The translations under genes and the position numbers were made by a program. From assembly GCF_003660105.1 (NCBI RefSeq), contig NZ_CP032823.1:1302001-1366000 (forward strand): 64,000 bases of DNA, written 5' to 3'. This stretch comes from Aliarcobacter cryaerophilus ATCC 43158. GTDB lineage: Bacteria > Campylobacterota > Campylobacteria > Campylobacterales > Arcobacteraceae. Below are positions 46,136 through 54,545 of the stretch, piece by piece (within the stretch, counting starts at the first letter, position 1; each line of letters opens with the position of its first letter). The notes below the pieces were generated by a model that was not told where the DNA came from, searched no databases, and worked only from the letters and a program-made list of their open reading frames with translations.

Positions 46136-47128
46136 TTATTTTGTATCAATAGCTTTTTTGATTAAATCTTCACCAATCACATCGTAGAATTGTGGATAAA
46201 TACCTTCCATAACTTTTCTCCAGTTTGCTTTTTGTGTGTCATTTAATTCAAAAATCTCAAGTCTTTTTGACTCAGCCGCATATTTTTTTAGATCAGACAT
46301 AATTTTTGCATCATCTTCTGCCGTTGCTTTTCTTTCAAACTCTGTTGCTTCTTTCATAGCAATAGAAACTTTTTCTTGTAAATCTTTTGGTAATTTATCC
46401 CAGAATTGTTGATTCATTACAACTAAATAACCTAAATAACCATGGCTACTTAAAGTAAGACTAGATTGAACTTCATTAAATTTTTTTGTATAAAAATTTG
46501 ATAAAGGATTTTCAGTTGCATCAACAACACCTTGTTGAAGTGCTGAATAAACTTCAGAGAATGGTAAAATTTGTGGATTTCCACCAACAGCTTTAAACTG
46601 AGCTTCTAAAACTTTTGATGACTGAATTCTAAATTTTTGACCTTTTGCATCTTCTGGATTTATAATAGCTTTTTTACTACTAGAAAAATGTTTAAATCCA
46701 GCATCCCAATAATCAAATGCTATCATCTGTTTTTTTGCATCTACATAAGATTTAAGTTTTGCTCCAACTTCTCCATCCATAACTTTATATAAGTGTTCTT
46801 TGTCTCTAAAAAGAAACGGTAAATCAAATAGTTGAATTTGTGGCACAATAGATGGGAATTTTGATAAGCTTGGCATAATTAATTGAACATTGTTCATAGC
46901 CAAAGCTTTCATCTCATCTGCATCACCATATAATTGTGAGTTTGGGAAAACTTGAACATCAATTTTTCCAGCAGTTAGCTCCTCTATTCTTTTTTCTAAG
47001 AAATCAGCAGCCATACCTTTTGGCGTACTAGAACTTACAACATGGCTAATCTTCATAACATAATCAGCACCAAAGCTTGAAGTTGCAAGTATTGCAGCAG
47101 CAGCTATTCCAAATATACTTCTTTTCAT
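46136..47128 (-). CDS. dctP: TRAP transporter substrate-binding protein DctP
   Basis: 330 residues from ATG 47128, which has AGGAG upstream and opens a clean signal peptide (MKRSIFGIAAAAILATSSFG); a GTG-type start 42 nt earlier would spoil it. Family features are ISHVVSSSTPKGMAADFLEKR, FPNSQLYGD, the Arg of GQKFRIQSS and NPLSNFYTKKF. It captures the solute in the periplasm for DctQM. First gene of dctPQM, divergent from the Fur-box-controlled ABC cluster. Confidence 0.94.
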   Translation of the reverse strand: MKRSIFGIAAAAILATSSFGADYVMKISHVVSSSTPKGMAADFLEKRIEELTAGKIDVQVFPNSQLYGDADEMKALAMNNVQLIMPSLSKFPSIVPQIQLFDLPFLFRDKEHLYKVMDGEVGAKLKSYVDAKKQMIAFDYWDAGFKHFSSSKKAIINPEDAKGQKFRIQSSKVLEAQFKAVGGNPQILPFSEVYSALQQGVVDATENPLSNFYTKKFNEVQSSLTLSSHGYLGYLVVMNQQFWDKLPKDLQEKVSIAMKEATEFERKATAEDDAKIMSDLKKYAAESKRLEIFELNDTQKANWRKVMEGIYPQFYDVIGEDLIKKAIDTK

Positions 47129-47279
47129 AAATACTCCTAAAATTGAAAGTTTGATTTCAAGTTTATCCAAAAATTATGTAAATGTTGTGTCACTGTAGAT
47201 AAATTTTTGATAAATTACTATTCTATTTAAAAAAACTTAAGCTATTTTAAAGAAAATTACTATTTTCTTGACCAAACTC

Positions 47280-47298
47280 AATGATAATTAATATCATT
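47280..47298. promoter_or_regulatory. Fur-type operator upstream of the ABC/NnrS operon
   Basis: AATGATA-ATTAA-TATCATT is a perfect 19-bp inverted repeat that resembles the classical Fur consensus (GATAATGATAATCATTATC). It lies 41 bp before the permease start. TATAAT at 47301-47306 is close enough to be a promoter -10, so a repressor bound here would block it. Confidence 0.7.
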
Positions 47299-47338
47299 TT
47301 ATAATACAATTCTAATTATCTTAAATTATGGAAAGAAA

Positions 47339-48121
47339 ATGAAATTTTTTATTAAAATCTTAAAAGATTTCCCATCTTATCTTTGGGGAGGATGGGCATC
47401 TATTGCTTCAATATTTCTCTTTTTTGCTTTATGGGACTTTGGGCATCAAATTTATGGAGATTTAATTCTTCCTAGCCCAAAAGATACATTTATAGCAATG
47501 AGTTCTATATTACAGGATAGCTCAATGCAAAATGAAATTATAATAACTCTAAAAAGAGCATTAAGTGGTTTTGGTTTAGCTATTTTGGTTGGCTCTATTT
47601 TGGGACTTCTTTCAGGACTTTTTGTAACTGCATCTATTATGAGCCGTCCAATAGTTACAATTCTTTTGGGAATGCCACCAATTGCTTGGATAGTACTTGC
47701 TATGATTTGGTTTGGTATGGGTGATACAACAGTTATTTTCACGGTATTTATTGCCTCTTTCCCTATTGTTTTTGTAGGTGCTTTACAAGGAACTAGAACT
47801 ATTGAAGGTGATTTAAAGCAGATGGCAGATAGCTTTAATTTACCATTTTCTATGAAACTTTTTGATATATATTTTCCTCATATTTTTTCATATATTTTTC
47901 CAGCATATATAAGTGCATTAGGAATGTCTTGGAAAATAGTAATAATGGCAGAACTATTAGCAACAAGTGATGGATTAGGTTCAAGTTTAGCAATAGCAAG
48001 AAGTCAGCTTGAAACATCAACAGCTTTAGCTATTGTTGCTATTATGATAGGAACACTTCTTTTGATAGAATATATAGTTTTAGAACCAATCAAAAAGGAG
48101 CTTGAACTATGGAGAAAATAG
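47339..48121 (+). CDS. NitT/TauT-type ABC transporter permease
   Basis: 260 residues with about six membrane helices and the permease EAA-like loop (GTRTIEGDLKQMADSFNLP...YFPHIF). Family segments include LPSPKDTFIAM, ITLKRALSGFGLAILVGSILGLLSGL and the MSWKIVIMAELLA helix, all typical of SsuC/TauC/NrtB permeases. It overlaps the ATPase gene by 13 bp. The Fur-type operator upstream hints at an iron-related or iron-responsive substrate rather than taurine or sulfonate. Confidence 0.9.
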   Translation: MKFFIKILKDFPSYLWGGWASIASIFLFFALWDFGHQIYGDLILPSPKDTFIAMSSILQDSSMQNEIIITLKRALSGFGLAILVGSILGLLSGLFVTASIMSRPIVTILLGMPPIAWIVLAMIWFGMGDTTVIFTVFIASFPIVFVGALQGTRTIEGDLKQMADSFNLPFSMKLFDIYFPHIFSYIFPAYISALGMSWKIVIMAELLATSDGLGSSLAIARSQLETSTALAIVAIMIGTLLLIEYIVLEPIKKELELWRK

Positions 48122-48876
48122 CTAACAAAAAAGTTGTAGAAGAACTTATTGTAGAAAATGTTGATTTTTCTTTTGGCTTTAAAGAGATTTTAAAAGATAT
48201 AAATTTTACTTTAAAAAAAGGAGAAGTAGTATCTATAGTTGGACCTAGTGGTGGAGGAAAAACTACCCTACTTCACCTTTGTTCAAAACTTTTAAAACTT
48301 GATACGGGAAAGATAAAAAATAGTTTTTTGTCATCTACTTTTGCTTTTCAAGAACCGCGACTTTTGCTTTGGAAAAATGTGATTGACAATATTGCTTTAG
48401 TTCTTAAGGCAAAAGGTGAAAAAACAAAAATAGCAGAACAAAAAGCAAAAAATATTGCAATTTTATTTGGCTTAAAAGAGAGCGATTTTTCTAAATTTCC
48501 AAAAGATTTAAGTGGTGGAATGAAGCAAAGAGTATCATTTGCTAGAGCTTTGGTTGTAAATCCTAGTTTGCTTTTTTTAGATGAACCATTTTCAGCTTTA
48601 GATATAGGTCTTAAAAAAGAGCTTCAAAATTTATTGATAGAAAATATAGAAAATAAGAAGTTAAGTGTACTTTTTATTACTCATGATTTAATGGAAGCTA
48701 TAAAACTAAGTGATAAAATAATTGTTTTAAAAGCACAGCCAATTGGTCATATCAAAAAAATATTTACTATAAATGAAGCAAGAAAAAAAAGAGATGATGA
48801 ATTTGTATATAGTAAAACCGCAGAGATTTTAAAAGATAAAGATATTATCTCTAGCTTTGAATTGGAGTTAAAATGA
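48109..48876 (+). CDS. NitT/TauT-type ABC transporter ATP-binding protein
   Basis: 255 residues. Walker A is GPSGGGKTT (about 44-52), the Q-loop is in FAFQEPRLLLWKNV (the SsuB/TauB-type 'QEPRLLPW' form), the signature is LSGGMKQR and Walker B is LLFLDEPFSALD, with the switch His in FITHDLMEA. It starts within the permease end and its stop overlaps the NnrS-like start (ATGA). Confidence 0.93.
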   Translation: MEKIANKKVVEELIVENVDFSFGFKEILKDINFTLKKGEVVSIVGPSGGGKTTLLHLCSKLLKLDTGKIKNSFLSSTFAFQEPRLLLWKNVIDNIALVLKAKGEKTKIAEQKAKNIAILFGLKESDFSKFPKDLSGGMKQRVSFARALVVNPSLLFLDEPFSALDIGLKKELQNLLIENIENKKLSVLFITHDLMEAIKLSDKIIVLKAQPIGHIKKIFTINEARKKRDDEFVYSKTAEILKDKDIISSFELELK

Positions 48877-50084
48877 GCAATTCTCACTATTTAAACTATC
48901 CAAAAGGTGATTTCCCAATCTATTTGGCATATGGATTTCGCCCTATTTTCCTTCTTCTTGCTCCATATATTGTATTAAGTATTATTTTATGGGCTTTTGT
49001 TTTTGCAGGATATATAAATCTTCCAATAGAAAATACTCTAAATTGGCACATTTATGAGATGATTTTCGGAGTTGGAACTGCTATGATAGTGGCATTTTTC
49101 CTAACAGGCTTACCTGAGCTTTTTTCTGGAGTTGTTCCAATAGTTAGAAGACATTTAGCTTTTATAGTTGTTTGGTGGGTTTTTGGAAGATTTAGCTTTT
49201 GGTTTATTGACTATTTTGGAATATTTTTTACAGGATTTATAAATATTAGTTTAACAGCTTATATCTCATATCTTGCAGCAATTCCAGCTTTTCGTGATAG
49301 AAATAAAAGGCATACTTCTCTTGCATATTCTATGGTTTCAATAGTTATTATTCAAACTATCTTTTTTTTAAGCGAAGCAGAAGTTTTAAAAATAGATTCA
49401 TATAGAATTCTTCTTTTATCTATGATTTTATTTTTGGTTTTAATTCTATTGGCCTTAAGAAGAGTTAGTATGGAGTCAATAAATGAGTTATTAAATCAAG
49501 AAAATATAAATGAAATATTTTTAGCAAAATCTTTTAGATACAATCTTGCTATTTTTTGTCTACTTTTATATGGTTTTGTTGAATTCTTTTTTCCAAATAA
49601 TTCAACTTTAGCTTATATTTGTTTTGCTTGTGGTTCAGCAACTTTTGCTCTTTTAAACGATTTTGTTTTAAAAGAAAATAATATTTTATTTAAACCTTTC
49701 GTTTTGTATATAATCTCTACAATTTCTATAACTGCTATTGGATTTTTCTTTTTAGGTTTTAACTACCTTTTTGAATTAAATATCACAAACCACTTTAGAC
49801 ATTTTTTAACAACAGGAAGTTTTGGAATGGTTTTTTATGTAATTATGATTATAGTATCAACGATTCATACAGGAAGAAAAATTTTCACAAATTGGGCTTT
49901 AACCTTGGGTTTAATGTTAATAATTATTGCAACTTTTATGAGAGCTTTTATACCATTTTATATTGAATATAGTATGGCTTTATATATTCTATCTTCAATT
50001 ATTTGGGCAATTCCTTTTATTATATATATGAAAATATTTTTTCCATTTCTGCTACAAACTAGAGCTGATGGAATAAAAGGTTAA
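48873..50084 (+). CDS. NnrS-family haem/copper membrane protein
   Basis: 403 residues with about 12 hydrophobic helices. The N-terminus matches the NnrS pattern: LAYGFRPIFLLLAPY, then NWHIYEMIFGVGTAMIVAFFLTGLPE, with conserved His residues also in RRHLAF, NHFRHFLTTGSFG and STIHTGRK. NnrS proteins are haem- and copper-containing membrane proteins linked to nitric oxide stress tolerance. Translational coupling to the ABC ATPase by ATGA suggests a joint function, possibly metal or haem handling; that link is inference. Confidence 0.85.
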   Translation: MSNSHYLNYPKGDFPIYLAYGFRPIFLLLAPYIVLSIILWAFVFAGYINLPIENTLNWHIYEMIFGVGTAMIVAFFLTGLPELFSGVVPIVRRHLAFIVVWWVFGRFSFWFIDYFGIFFTGFINISLTAYISYLAAIPAFRDRNKRHTSLAYSMVSIVIIQTIFFLSEAEVLKIDSYRILLLSMILFLVLILLALRRVSMESINELLNQENINEIFLAKSFRYNLAIFCLLLYGFVEFFFPNNSTLAYICFACGSATFALLNDFVLKENNILFKPFVLYIISTISITAIGFFFLGFNYLFELNITNHFRHFLTTGSFGMVFYVIMIIVSTIHTGRKIFTNWALTLGLMLIIIATFMRAFIPFYIEYSMALYILSSIIWAIPFIIYMKIFFPFLLQTRADGIKG

Positions 50085-50114
50085 AAGATAATAAAAAATA
50101 AAAAGGATTTATTT

Positions 50115-51083
50115 ATGAAAAAAACATTTTTAATATTTTCTCTTTTACTAAATTTATTTGCAAAAGATGAAAATACAATAGTAATAGCAGGACCAATAGC
50201 TAGTGTATCACACCCAATATTGTATATGATAGAACAAAATGTTCTAAAAGATATTGGAAAAAAAATAGAGTTTAAACTTTGGAATAATCCTGATGAGCTA
50301 AGAGCATTGATACTTAAAAAAGAGGTTGATTTTATAGCTCTTCCTACAAATGTAGCTGCAAATTTATACAACAAAGGGATAGATTTGAAGTTATTAAATG
50401 TTTCAACTTGGGGAATTTTGGGACTTGTAAGTAGAGACAAAAATTTAAAAACTATAGAAGAGTTTAAAAATAAAGAAATTATTATTCCATTTAGAGCTGA
50501 TATGCCTGATATTATTTTTCAAGCACTTATAAAAAAAGCAAATCTTGACATAAAAAAAGATTATAAATTAACCTATGTTGCAACACCTATTGATGCTATG
50601 CAAATGTTAATTTTAAGAAGAGCAGATCATGCACTTTTAGCAGAACCTGCAATTTCTATTGCATTGAGAAAAACAGGCTCTTTTCCTGTTAAATTAATAG
50701 CCCCTGATCTACATAGAAGTGTTGATTTACAAAAAGATTGGGGAAGATTATTTGAAGTTGAACCAAAAATTCCACAAGCAGGATTAGCAATTATTGGAGA
50801 AACAAAAGGAAAAGAGGAGTTAATTACTAAAATCTTAGAAGAGTATGAAAAAGCTATAAAATGGTATAAAACAAATCAAAAAGAGGCTAGTGAACTTGTA
50901 GTTAAAGCACTACCGATGTTAGAAATTAATGGTTTAGCTGATTCAATTGATTATATTAAATTTGAAAATATAAATGCTCAAAATAGTAAAAAAGATTTAG
51001 AGTTTTTCTTTAATATCTTACTCCAAAATGATAATAAAATAATAGGTGGGAAATTGCCAGATGATAATTTTTACTACAAATAA
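50115..51083 (+). CDS. ABC transporter substrate-binding protein (NMT1/SsuA-like)
   Basis: 322 residues with a signal peptide (about 1-17, ending NLFAKDEN). A two-lobe NMT1/SsuA-type fold is suggested by IVIAGPIASVSHPILYMIEQ, DFIALPTNVAANLYNKGID, LLNVSTWGILGLV and DHALLAEPAISIALRK. It lies 30 bp after the NnrS-like gene and is the last gene of the operon. It would deliver the solute to the permease; the substrate is not evident from sequence. A strong terminator follows. Confidence 0.88.
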   Translation: MKKTFLIFSLLLNLFAKDENTIVIAGPIASVSHPILYMIEQNVLKDIGKKIEFKLWNNPDELRALILKKEVDFIALPTNVAANLYNKGIDLKLLNVSTWGILGLVSRDKNLKTIEEFKNKEIIIPFRADMPDIIFQALIKKANLDIKKDYKLTYVATPIDAMQMLILRRADHALLAEPAISIALRKTGSFPVKLIAPDLHRSVDLQKDWGRLFEVEPKIPQAGLAIIGETKGKEELITKILEEYEKAIKWYKTNQKEASELVVKALPMLEINGLADSIDYIKFENINAQNSKKDLEFFFNILLQNDNKIIGGKLPDDNFYYK

Positions 51084-51115
51084 AAAAGGCTTGAGATAAA
51101 AATCTCAAGCCTTTT
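51084..51115. terminator. Strong bidirectional terminator
   Basis: Perfect 14-bp arms AAAAGGCTTGAGAT (51084-51097) and ATCTCAAGCCTTTT (51102-51115) with a 4-nt loop and T-rich flanks on both strands. It lies between the convergent substrate-binding protein and atpE genes and can serve both. Confidence 0.92.
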
Positions 51116-51147
51116 GGTTTTTATTAAATCTGGTTAGATTTAAAAGC

Positions 51148-51462
51148 TTACCCTAAAAATGGATTTGCATAAAGTGCGATCATAGCAATAACAAGCGCAT
51201 AAATAACTTGTGCTTCAATCATAGCTAGTGCAATAAACATTGTAGTCATTAATTTTCCACCAAGACCTGGGTTTCTAGCAGTTCCAGCAATAGTTGCAGC
51301 AGCAGTATTACCCATACCAATAGCTCCACCAAGAGCAGCTAATCCAAGTCCAATTCCAGCAGCAACTACAGAGTATGCTTTTAAAGTCTCATTTGCAACT
51401 GCAGCATCTGCAGCAAATGCAAAACCAGCGAAAGCTAGTACTAAAAGAACGATTTTTTTCAT
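51148..51462 (-). CDS. atpE: ATP synthase F0 subunit c
   Basis: 104 residues: an N-terminal signal-like helix (1-20, ending FAFAADA), then the two c-subunit helices. The Gly/Ala-rich first helix contains GIGLGLAALGGAIGMGNTAAATIAGTARNPGLGG, and the second has the ion-carrying Glu in LAMIEAQVIYALVIAMI. The precursor-like N-terminus is usual in Campylobacterota. It rotates in the c-ring to drive ATP synthesis. It stands apart from other atp genes here and has a structured leader. Confidence 0.95.
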   Translation of the reverse strand: MKKIVLLVLAFAGFAFAADAAVANETLKAYSVVAAGIGLGLAALGGAIGMGNTAAATIAGTARNPGLGGKLMTTMFIALAMIEAQVIYALVIAMIALYANPFLG

Positions 51463-51483
51463 CTTAAATCCTTATAAATATTT

Positions 51484-51540
51484 TCAAAGTCTGTTCGGCT
51501 TGCGTATCCCTACAAAGTACTTTGATGGCTGAGATTATAT
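51484..51540 (-). promoter_or_regulatory. Promoter and structured 5' leader of atpE
   Basis: On the minus strand TATAAT (51534-51539) is followed by a leader of about 65 nt that is clearly more GC-rich than its surroundings. It holds the inverted repeat TCAAAGT/ACTTTGA (51484-51490 and 51519-51525), with a second copy of one arm at 51513-51518 that could compete for pairing. A stabilising hairpin or regulatory leader is possible. Confidence 0.5.
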
Positions 51541-51592
51541 TTTAAGTAAACTAAAAGTAAGATAAAGGAATTTAAACTTTTGGAAGTGATTT

Positions 51593-53107
51593 ATGAAAAA
51601 ATTTCTATTAATACTACTCGTTTTAGTTCTATTTATTTTTGGAATATTTTATATGCTTTTTTTTACAAAAAGTGGAAACGGTATTATTTCTCAATATATT
51701 GAAAATAGTTTTAATGAAAAACAAAACGATTTAAAACTTAAATTTGATACTTTTTTAATCAATACAAATGAGATAAATTTAGTTGCAAATATAAATGATA
51801 ATTCTAAAATAAAAATAGATGGAAAAATTAGCTCTTTATTTGATTTAAAAGGAGAATTTGTCTATAAAATAGATATAAAAGATTTATCGATTTTTAATAA
51901 TCTTGTACAAAAAGAGTTAAAAGGTTCTTTGCAAGCAAGTGGTGATTTAATTACAAAAGATGGACTAAGTACAATAATAGGAACTTCAAATGTAGCAAAC
52001 AGCTCAACAAAATATGAGATAAATTTAAATAAATCTTATATAAAAAGCTTAGATTTGGATATAAAAAATGCAAATATAGATGAACTTTTGACACTTTTAA
52101 ATGAACCTCTTTATAGCTTTGGAAAACTAAATTTAAAAACAAAACTAATAAAAAATAGTAGTGATTTATTTAATGGTGATTTTTCATTTGATATAAACGA
52201 TGGAAAAATAAACAATGAAATTATTCAAAAAGAGTTTAATTTCCCTATAAAGCAGACTATAACTTATAATTTAAAAAGCTTAAATAAACTAGAAAATACA
52301 AAAGTTTTAAGTGATATAAAACTAAATTCGAATTTAGCAAATTTAGATATGAAAAATTTGATTATTGATTTAGTTACAAAAGATATAAACTCTAACTATT
52401 TTTTAGATATTTTAAATTTAAGACAAATTGAAGAGTTTATAAATATCGCATTAAATGGTGATTTAAAAGTAGTTGGTAACATAAATAAAAATCAAAAAAC
52501 TCTAAAAATAGATGGGAATTCAAATATTGCTGGTGGTGTTGCAAACTTTGTACTTTTAGATGATAATTTGGATTTAAAGTTAAAAAATGCAAACTCTCTA
52601 AAACTTTTATATCTTTTAAATAAAGATGAATTTTTTAACTCAAATTTATCATTAGATTCAAATTACAATATTGTCTCAAAAATTGGAAATATAAATATTG
52701 AAGTTACAAATGGTAACTTTATAAAAAATAACTTTATACAAAAAATAGAAGATATTACAAAAATAGATTTAAGCAAAGAGATATTTGAAGTGGGAACTAT
52801 AACTAGTAAATTAGATAACAAAAAAATATACTCAAATCTTAATTTAACATCTAAAAAAAGTGATATTAAATCAAAAGATAGTTTTATAGATTTTAATAAA
52901 AATACAATAGACACAAAACTAGATGTAAATCTAAATAAAAATATATTTTCTGTAAAACTTGAAGATGATTTAAATAATCCTAAAATTACAGTAGATGTAC
53001 AAGATTTAATAAAAAATATTTTAGAAAAGAAATTAGATAAATATTTAAAAAAAGAGGATGATGCACAAAAAATTGAGCTTTTAAAAGGAATAAAATCTCT
53101 TTTTTAA
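51593..53107 (+). CDS. AsmA-like membrane-anchored protein of unknown function
   Basis: 504 residues. One N-terminal membrane helix (about 3-24) is followed by a long periplasmic region of repeated short strands rich in Asn, Lys, Ile and Leu (for example GELNG-like turns such as KGEFVYKIDIKDLSIFNN and GDLKVVGNINKNQKTLKIDG). The C-terminus is helical with Lys/Asp pairs. This resembles AsmA/TamB-type repeating beta-groove proteins involved in envelope lipid traffic, but the match is by pattern only. It is a single gene between atpE and the Fur box of the imelysin operon. Confidence 0.7.
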   Translation: MKKFLLILLVLVLFIFGIFYMLFFTKSGNGIISQYIENSFNEKQNDLKLKFDTFLINTNEINLVANINDNSKIKIDGKISSLFDLKGEFVYKIDIKDLSIFNNLVQKELKGSLQASGDLITKDGLSTIIGTSNVANSSTKYEINLNKSYIKSLDLDIKNANIDELLTLLNEPLYSFGKLNLKTKLIKNSSDLFNGDFSFDINDGKINNEIIQKEFNFPIKQTITYNLKSLNKLENTKVLSDIKLNSNLANLDMKNLIIDLVTKDINSNYFLDILNLRQIEEFINIALNGDLKVVGNINKNQKTLKIDGNSNIAGGVANFVLLDDNLDLKLKNANSLKLLYLLNKDEFFNSNLSLDSNYNIVSKIGNINIEVTNGNFIKNNFIQKIEDITKIDLSKEIFEVGTITSKLDNKKIYSNLNLTSKKSDIKSKDSFIDFNKNTIDTKLDVNLNKNIFSVKLEDDLNNPKITVDVQDLIKNILEKKLDKYLKKEDDAQKIELLKGIKSLF

Positions 53108-53113
53108 TATCTT

Positions 53114-53126
53114 GATAATTATTATC
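53114..53126. promoter_or_regulatory. Fur-type operator upstream of the imelysin operon
   Basis: GATAATTATTATC, identical to the core at 15816-15828, sits in an extended palindrome TGATAATTATTATCA (53113-53127), 69 bp before the imelysin start. The downstream genes belong to families found in iron-regulated clusters, which supports Fur control. Confidence 0.78.
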
Positions 53127-53195
53127 ATTTTAAGTAAACTCAAAGTTTTTTTTAGATTTAATTTTAAAAAAATTTAATATTACGAGGATTTTAAA

Positions 53196-54545
53196 ATGAG
53201 ATTTACAAATAAGCTTTTAGTTTCTTTATCAATTGCTGCTGCTTTAGCTATAAGTTCGGGTGCTGTTACTTCAAAAAATGAGACAACTTCTAATATTTCA
53301 AAAAACTTAACATTTCTTGAAAGCTATTCAAATATAGCATTTGACAACTATACAGATGCACTAAAAGATGCAAAAAATTTAAAAGTTTCTATTGATAAAT
53401 TTGTTGCAAATCCAACTAAAGAAAATCTTGATAGTGCAAAAAAAGCTTGGTTACAATCAAGAGAATCTTATGGAAGTACTGAAATTTTTAGACTTACAAA
53501 TGGTCCAATTGATGCTGAAGATGGTTGGATAGCAGAAACTTATGGTGCGTTAGAGGGACAAATTAATGCTTGGCCACTTGATGAAAATATGATTGATTAT
53601 ACTATTGATGCAGATGGGAAAAGAACATCTGGAAATATTATTGACAGTGTTGGAAAGTTTAACCCAGGTGGTGAAGAATCAAAAGAAGTTGATGTTACAA
53701 AAATTACAGTTGAAGCTTTAACACAACTTAATGAAAATGGTGGAGAAGCAAATGTTTCTACTGGTTACCATGCTATTGAATTTTTGCTTTGGGGACAAGA
53801 CCAAGATTATAATAACTTCTTAGAAGATAAAATTACAAACGGTGCAATGGTAGCTGGTTTAAGACCAATTTTGGACTTTACAACAGACAAAGATGCAAAA
53901 AGAAGATTGGAGTATTTAAGTGTTGTTACACAAAAATTAGTTGAAGATTTAAGTGTTGTAACAAGTGCTTGGGAAAAAGAGATTAAAGGTAATGCTGGAC
54001 TTTATAGAGCGGCTCTTTTAGGAAAATTAAAAGGTAAAGAAAAAAATAAAAATTTAGATAAAAAAGAGGTAATGCAACAAATTATTGCTGGAATGGGAGT
54101 ATTTATAAAATCTGAGCTTGCAAATGAAAGAGTTGCTGTTGCTGTTTTAACTCCTAGCGAAGAAGATGAACACTCTTGTTTCTCGGATAATACTCATAGA
54201 GATTTAGTAAAAAACTATGAAGGGTTTAAAAATATTTTAACTTCTACATATAATGGTAAAAAATATGGAGAATCTTTACTTGACTCATTAAACAAAGATG
54301 ATAAAGATAGAGTTTTAAAACTTATGAGTGATATTGAAGAAAAAATAGAAAGTGTAGATAAAATTGCTAAAACTCAAGCTCACTTTGACTACCAAATAAA
54401 ACCAGAACATCCACAAGCAAAAGTTTTAGTAAAACTTAAAAACGAACTAAGAAAACTAGGTGATGAGATGATAACTGTTGCAAAAGCAAATAATATTAAA
54501 CTAACAACAGATGATGTTACAGACCCTGAAGAGACAAAACTGTAA
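53196..54545 (+). CDS. Imelysin-family (peptidase M75-like) periplasmic protein
   Basis: 449 residues with a signal peptide (about 1-23). The family motif GxHxxE is present as GYHAIE at 190-195, within STGYHAIEFLLWGQD. Two helical-bundle halves are evident, with LDEKEV-like Lys/Glu-rich helices and HSCFSDNTHRDLVKNYEG in the second half. Imelysins such as Pseudomonas IcmP are iron-regulated surface or periplasmic proteins now thought to bind iron or haem-related ligands rather than to be proteases. First gene of a five-gene operon with a Fur box upstream. Confidence 0.92.
   Translation: MRFTNKLLVSLSIAAALAISSGAVTSKNETTSNISKNLTFLESYSNIAFDNYTDALKDAKNLKVSIDKFVANPTKENLDSAKKAWLQSRESYGSTEIFRLTNGPIDAEDGWIAETYGALEGQINAWPLDENMIDYTIDADGKRTSGNIIDSVGKFNPGGEESKEVDVTKITVEALTQLNENGGEANVSTGYHAIEFLLWGQDQDYNNFLEDKITNGAMVAGLRPILDFTTDKDAKRRLEYLSVVTQKLVEDLSVVTSAWEKEIKGNAGLYRAALLGKLKGKEKNKNLDKKEVMQQIIAGMGVFIKSELANERVAVAVLTPSEEDEHSCFSDNTHRDLVKNYEGFKNILTSTYNGKKYGESLLDSLNKDDKDRVLKLMSDIEEKIESVDKIAKTQAHFDYQIKPEHPQAKVLVKLKNELRKLGDEMITVAKANNIKLTTDDVTDPEETKL

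Noticed and set aside
47129-47170. N-terminal extension of DctP
   Set aside because: It would put 14 charged residues before a clean signal peptide; the SD AGGAG is placed for ATG 47128.
51484-51540. tRNA or other known RNA gene in the GC-rich block before atpE
   Set aside because: No cloverleaf, anticodon arm or T-loop consensus is visible; it is too short and fits a 5' leader better.
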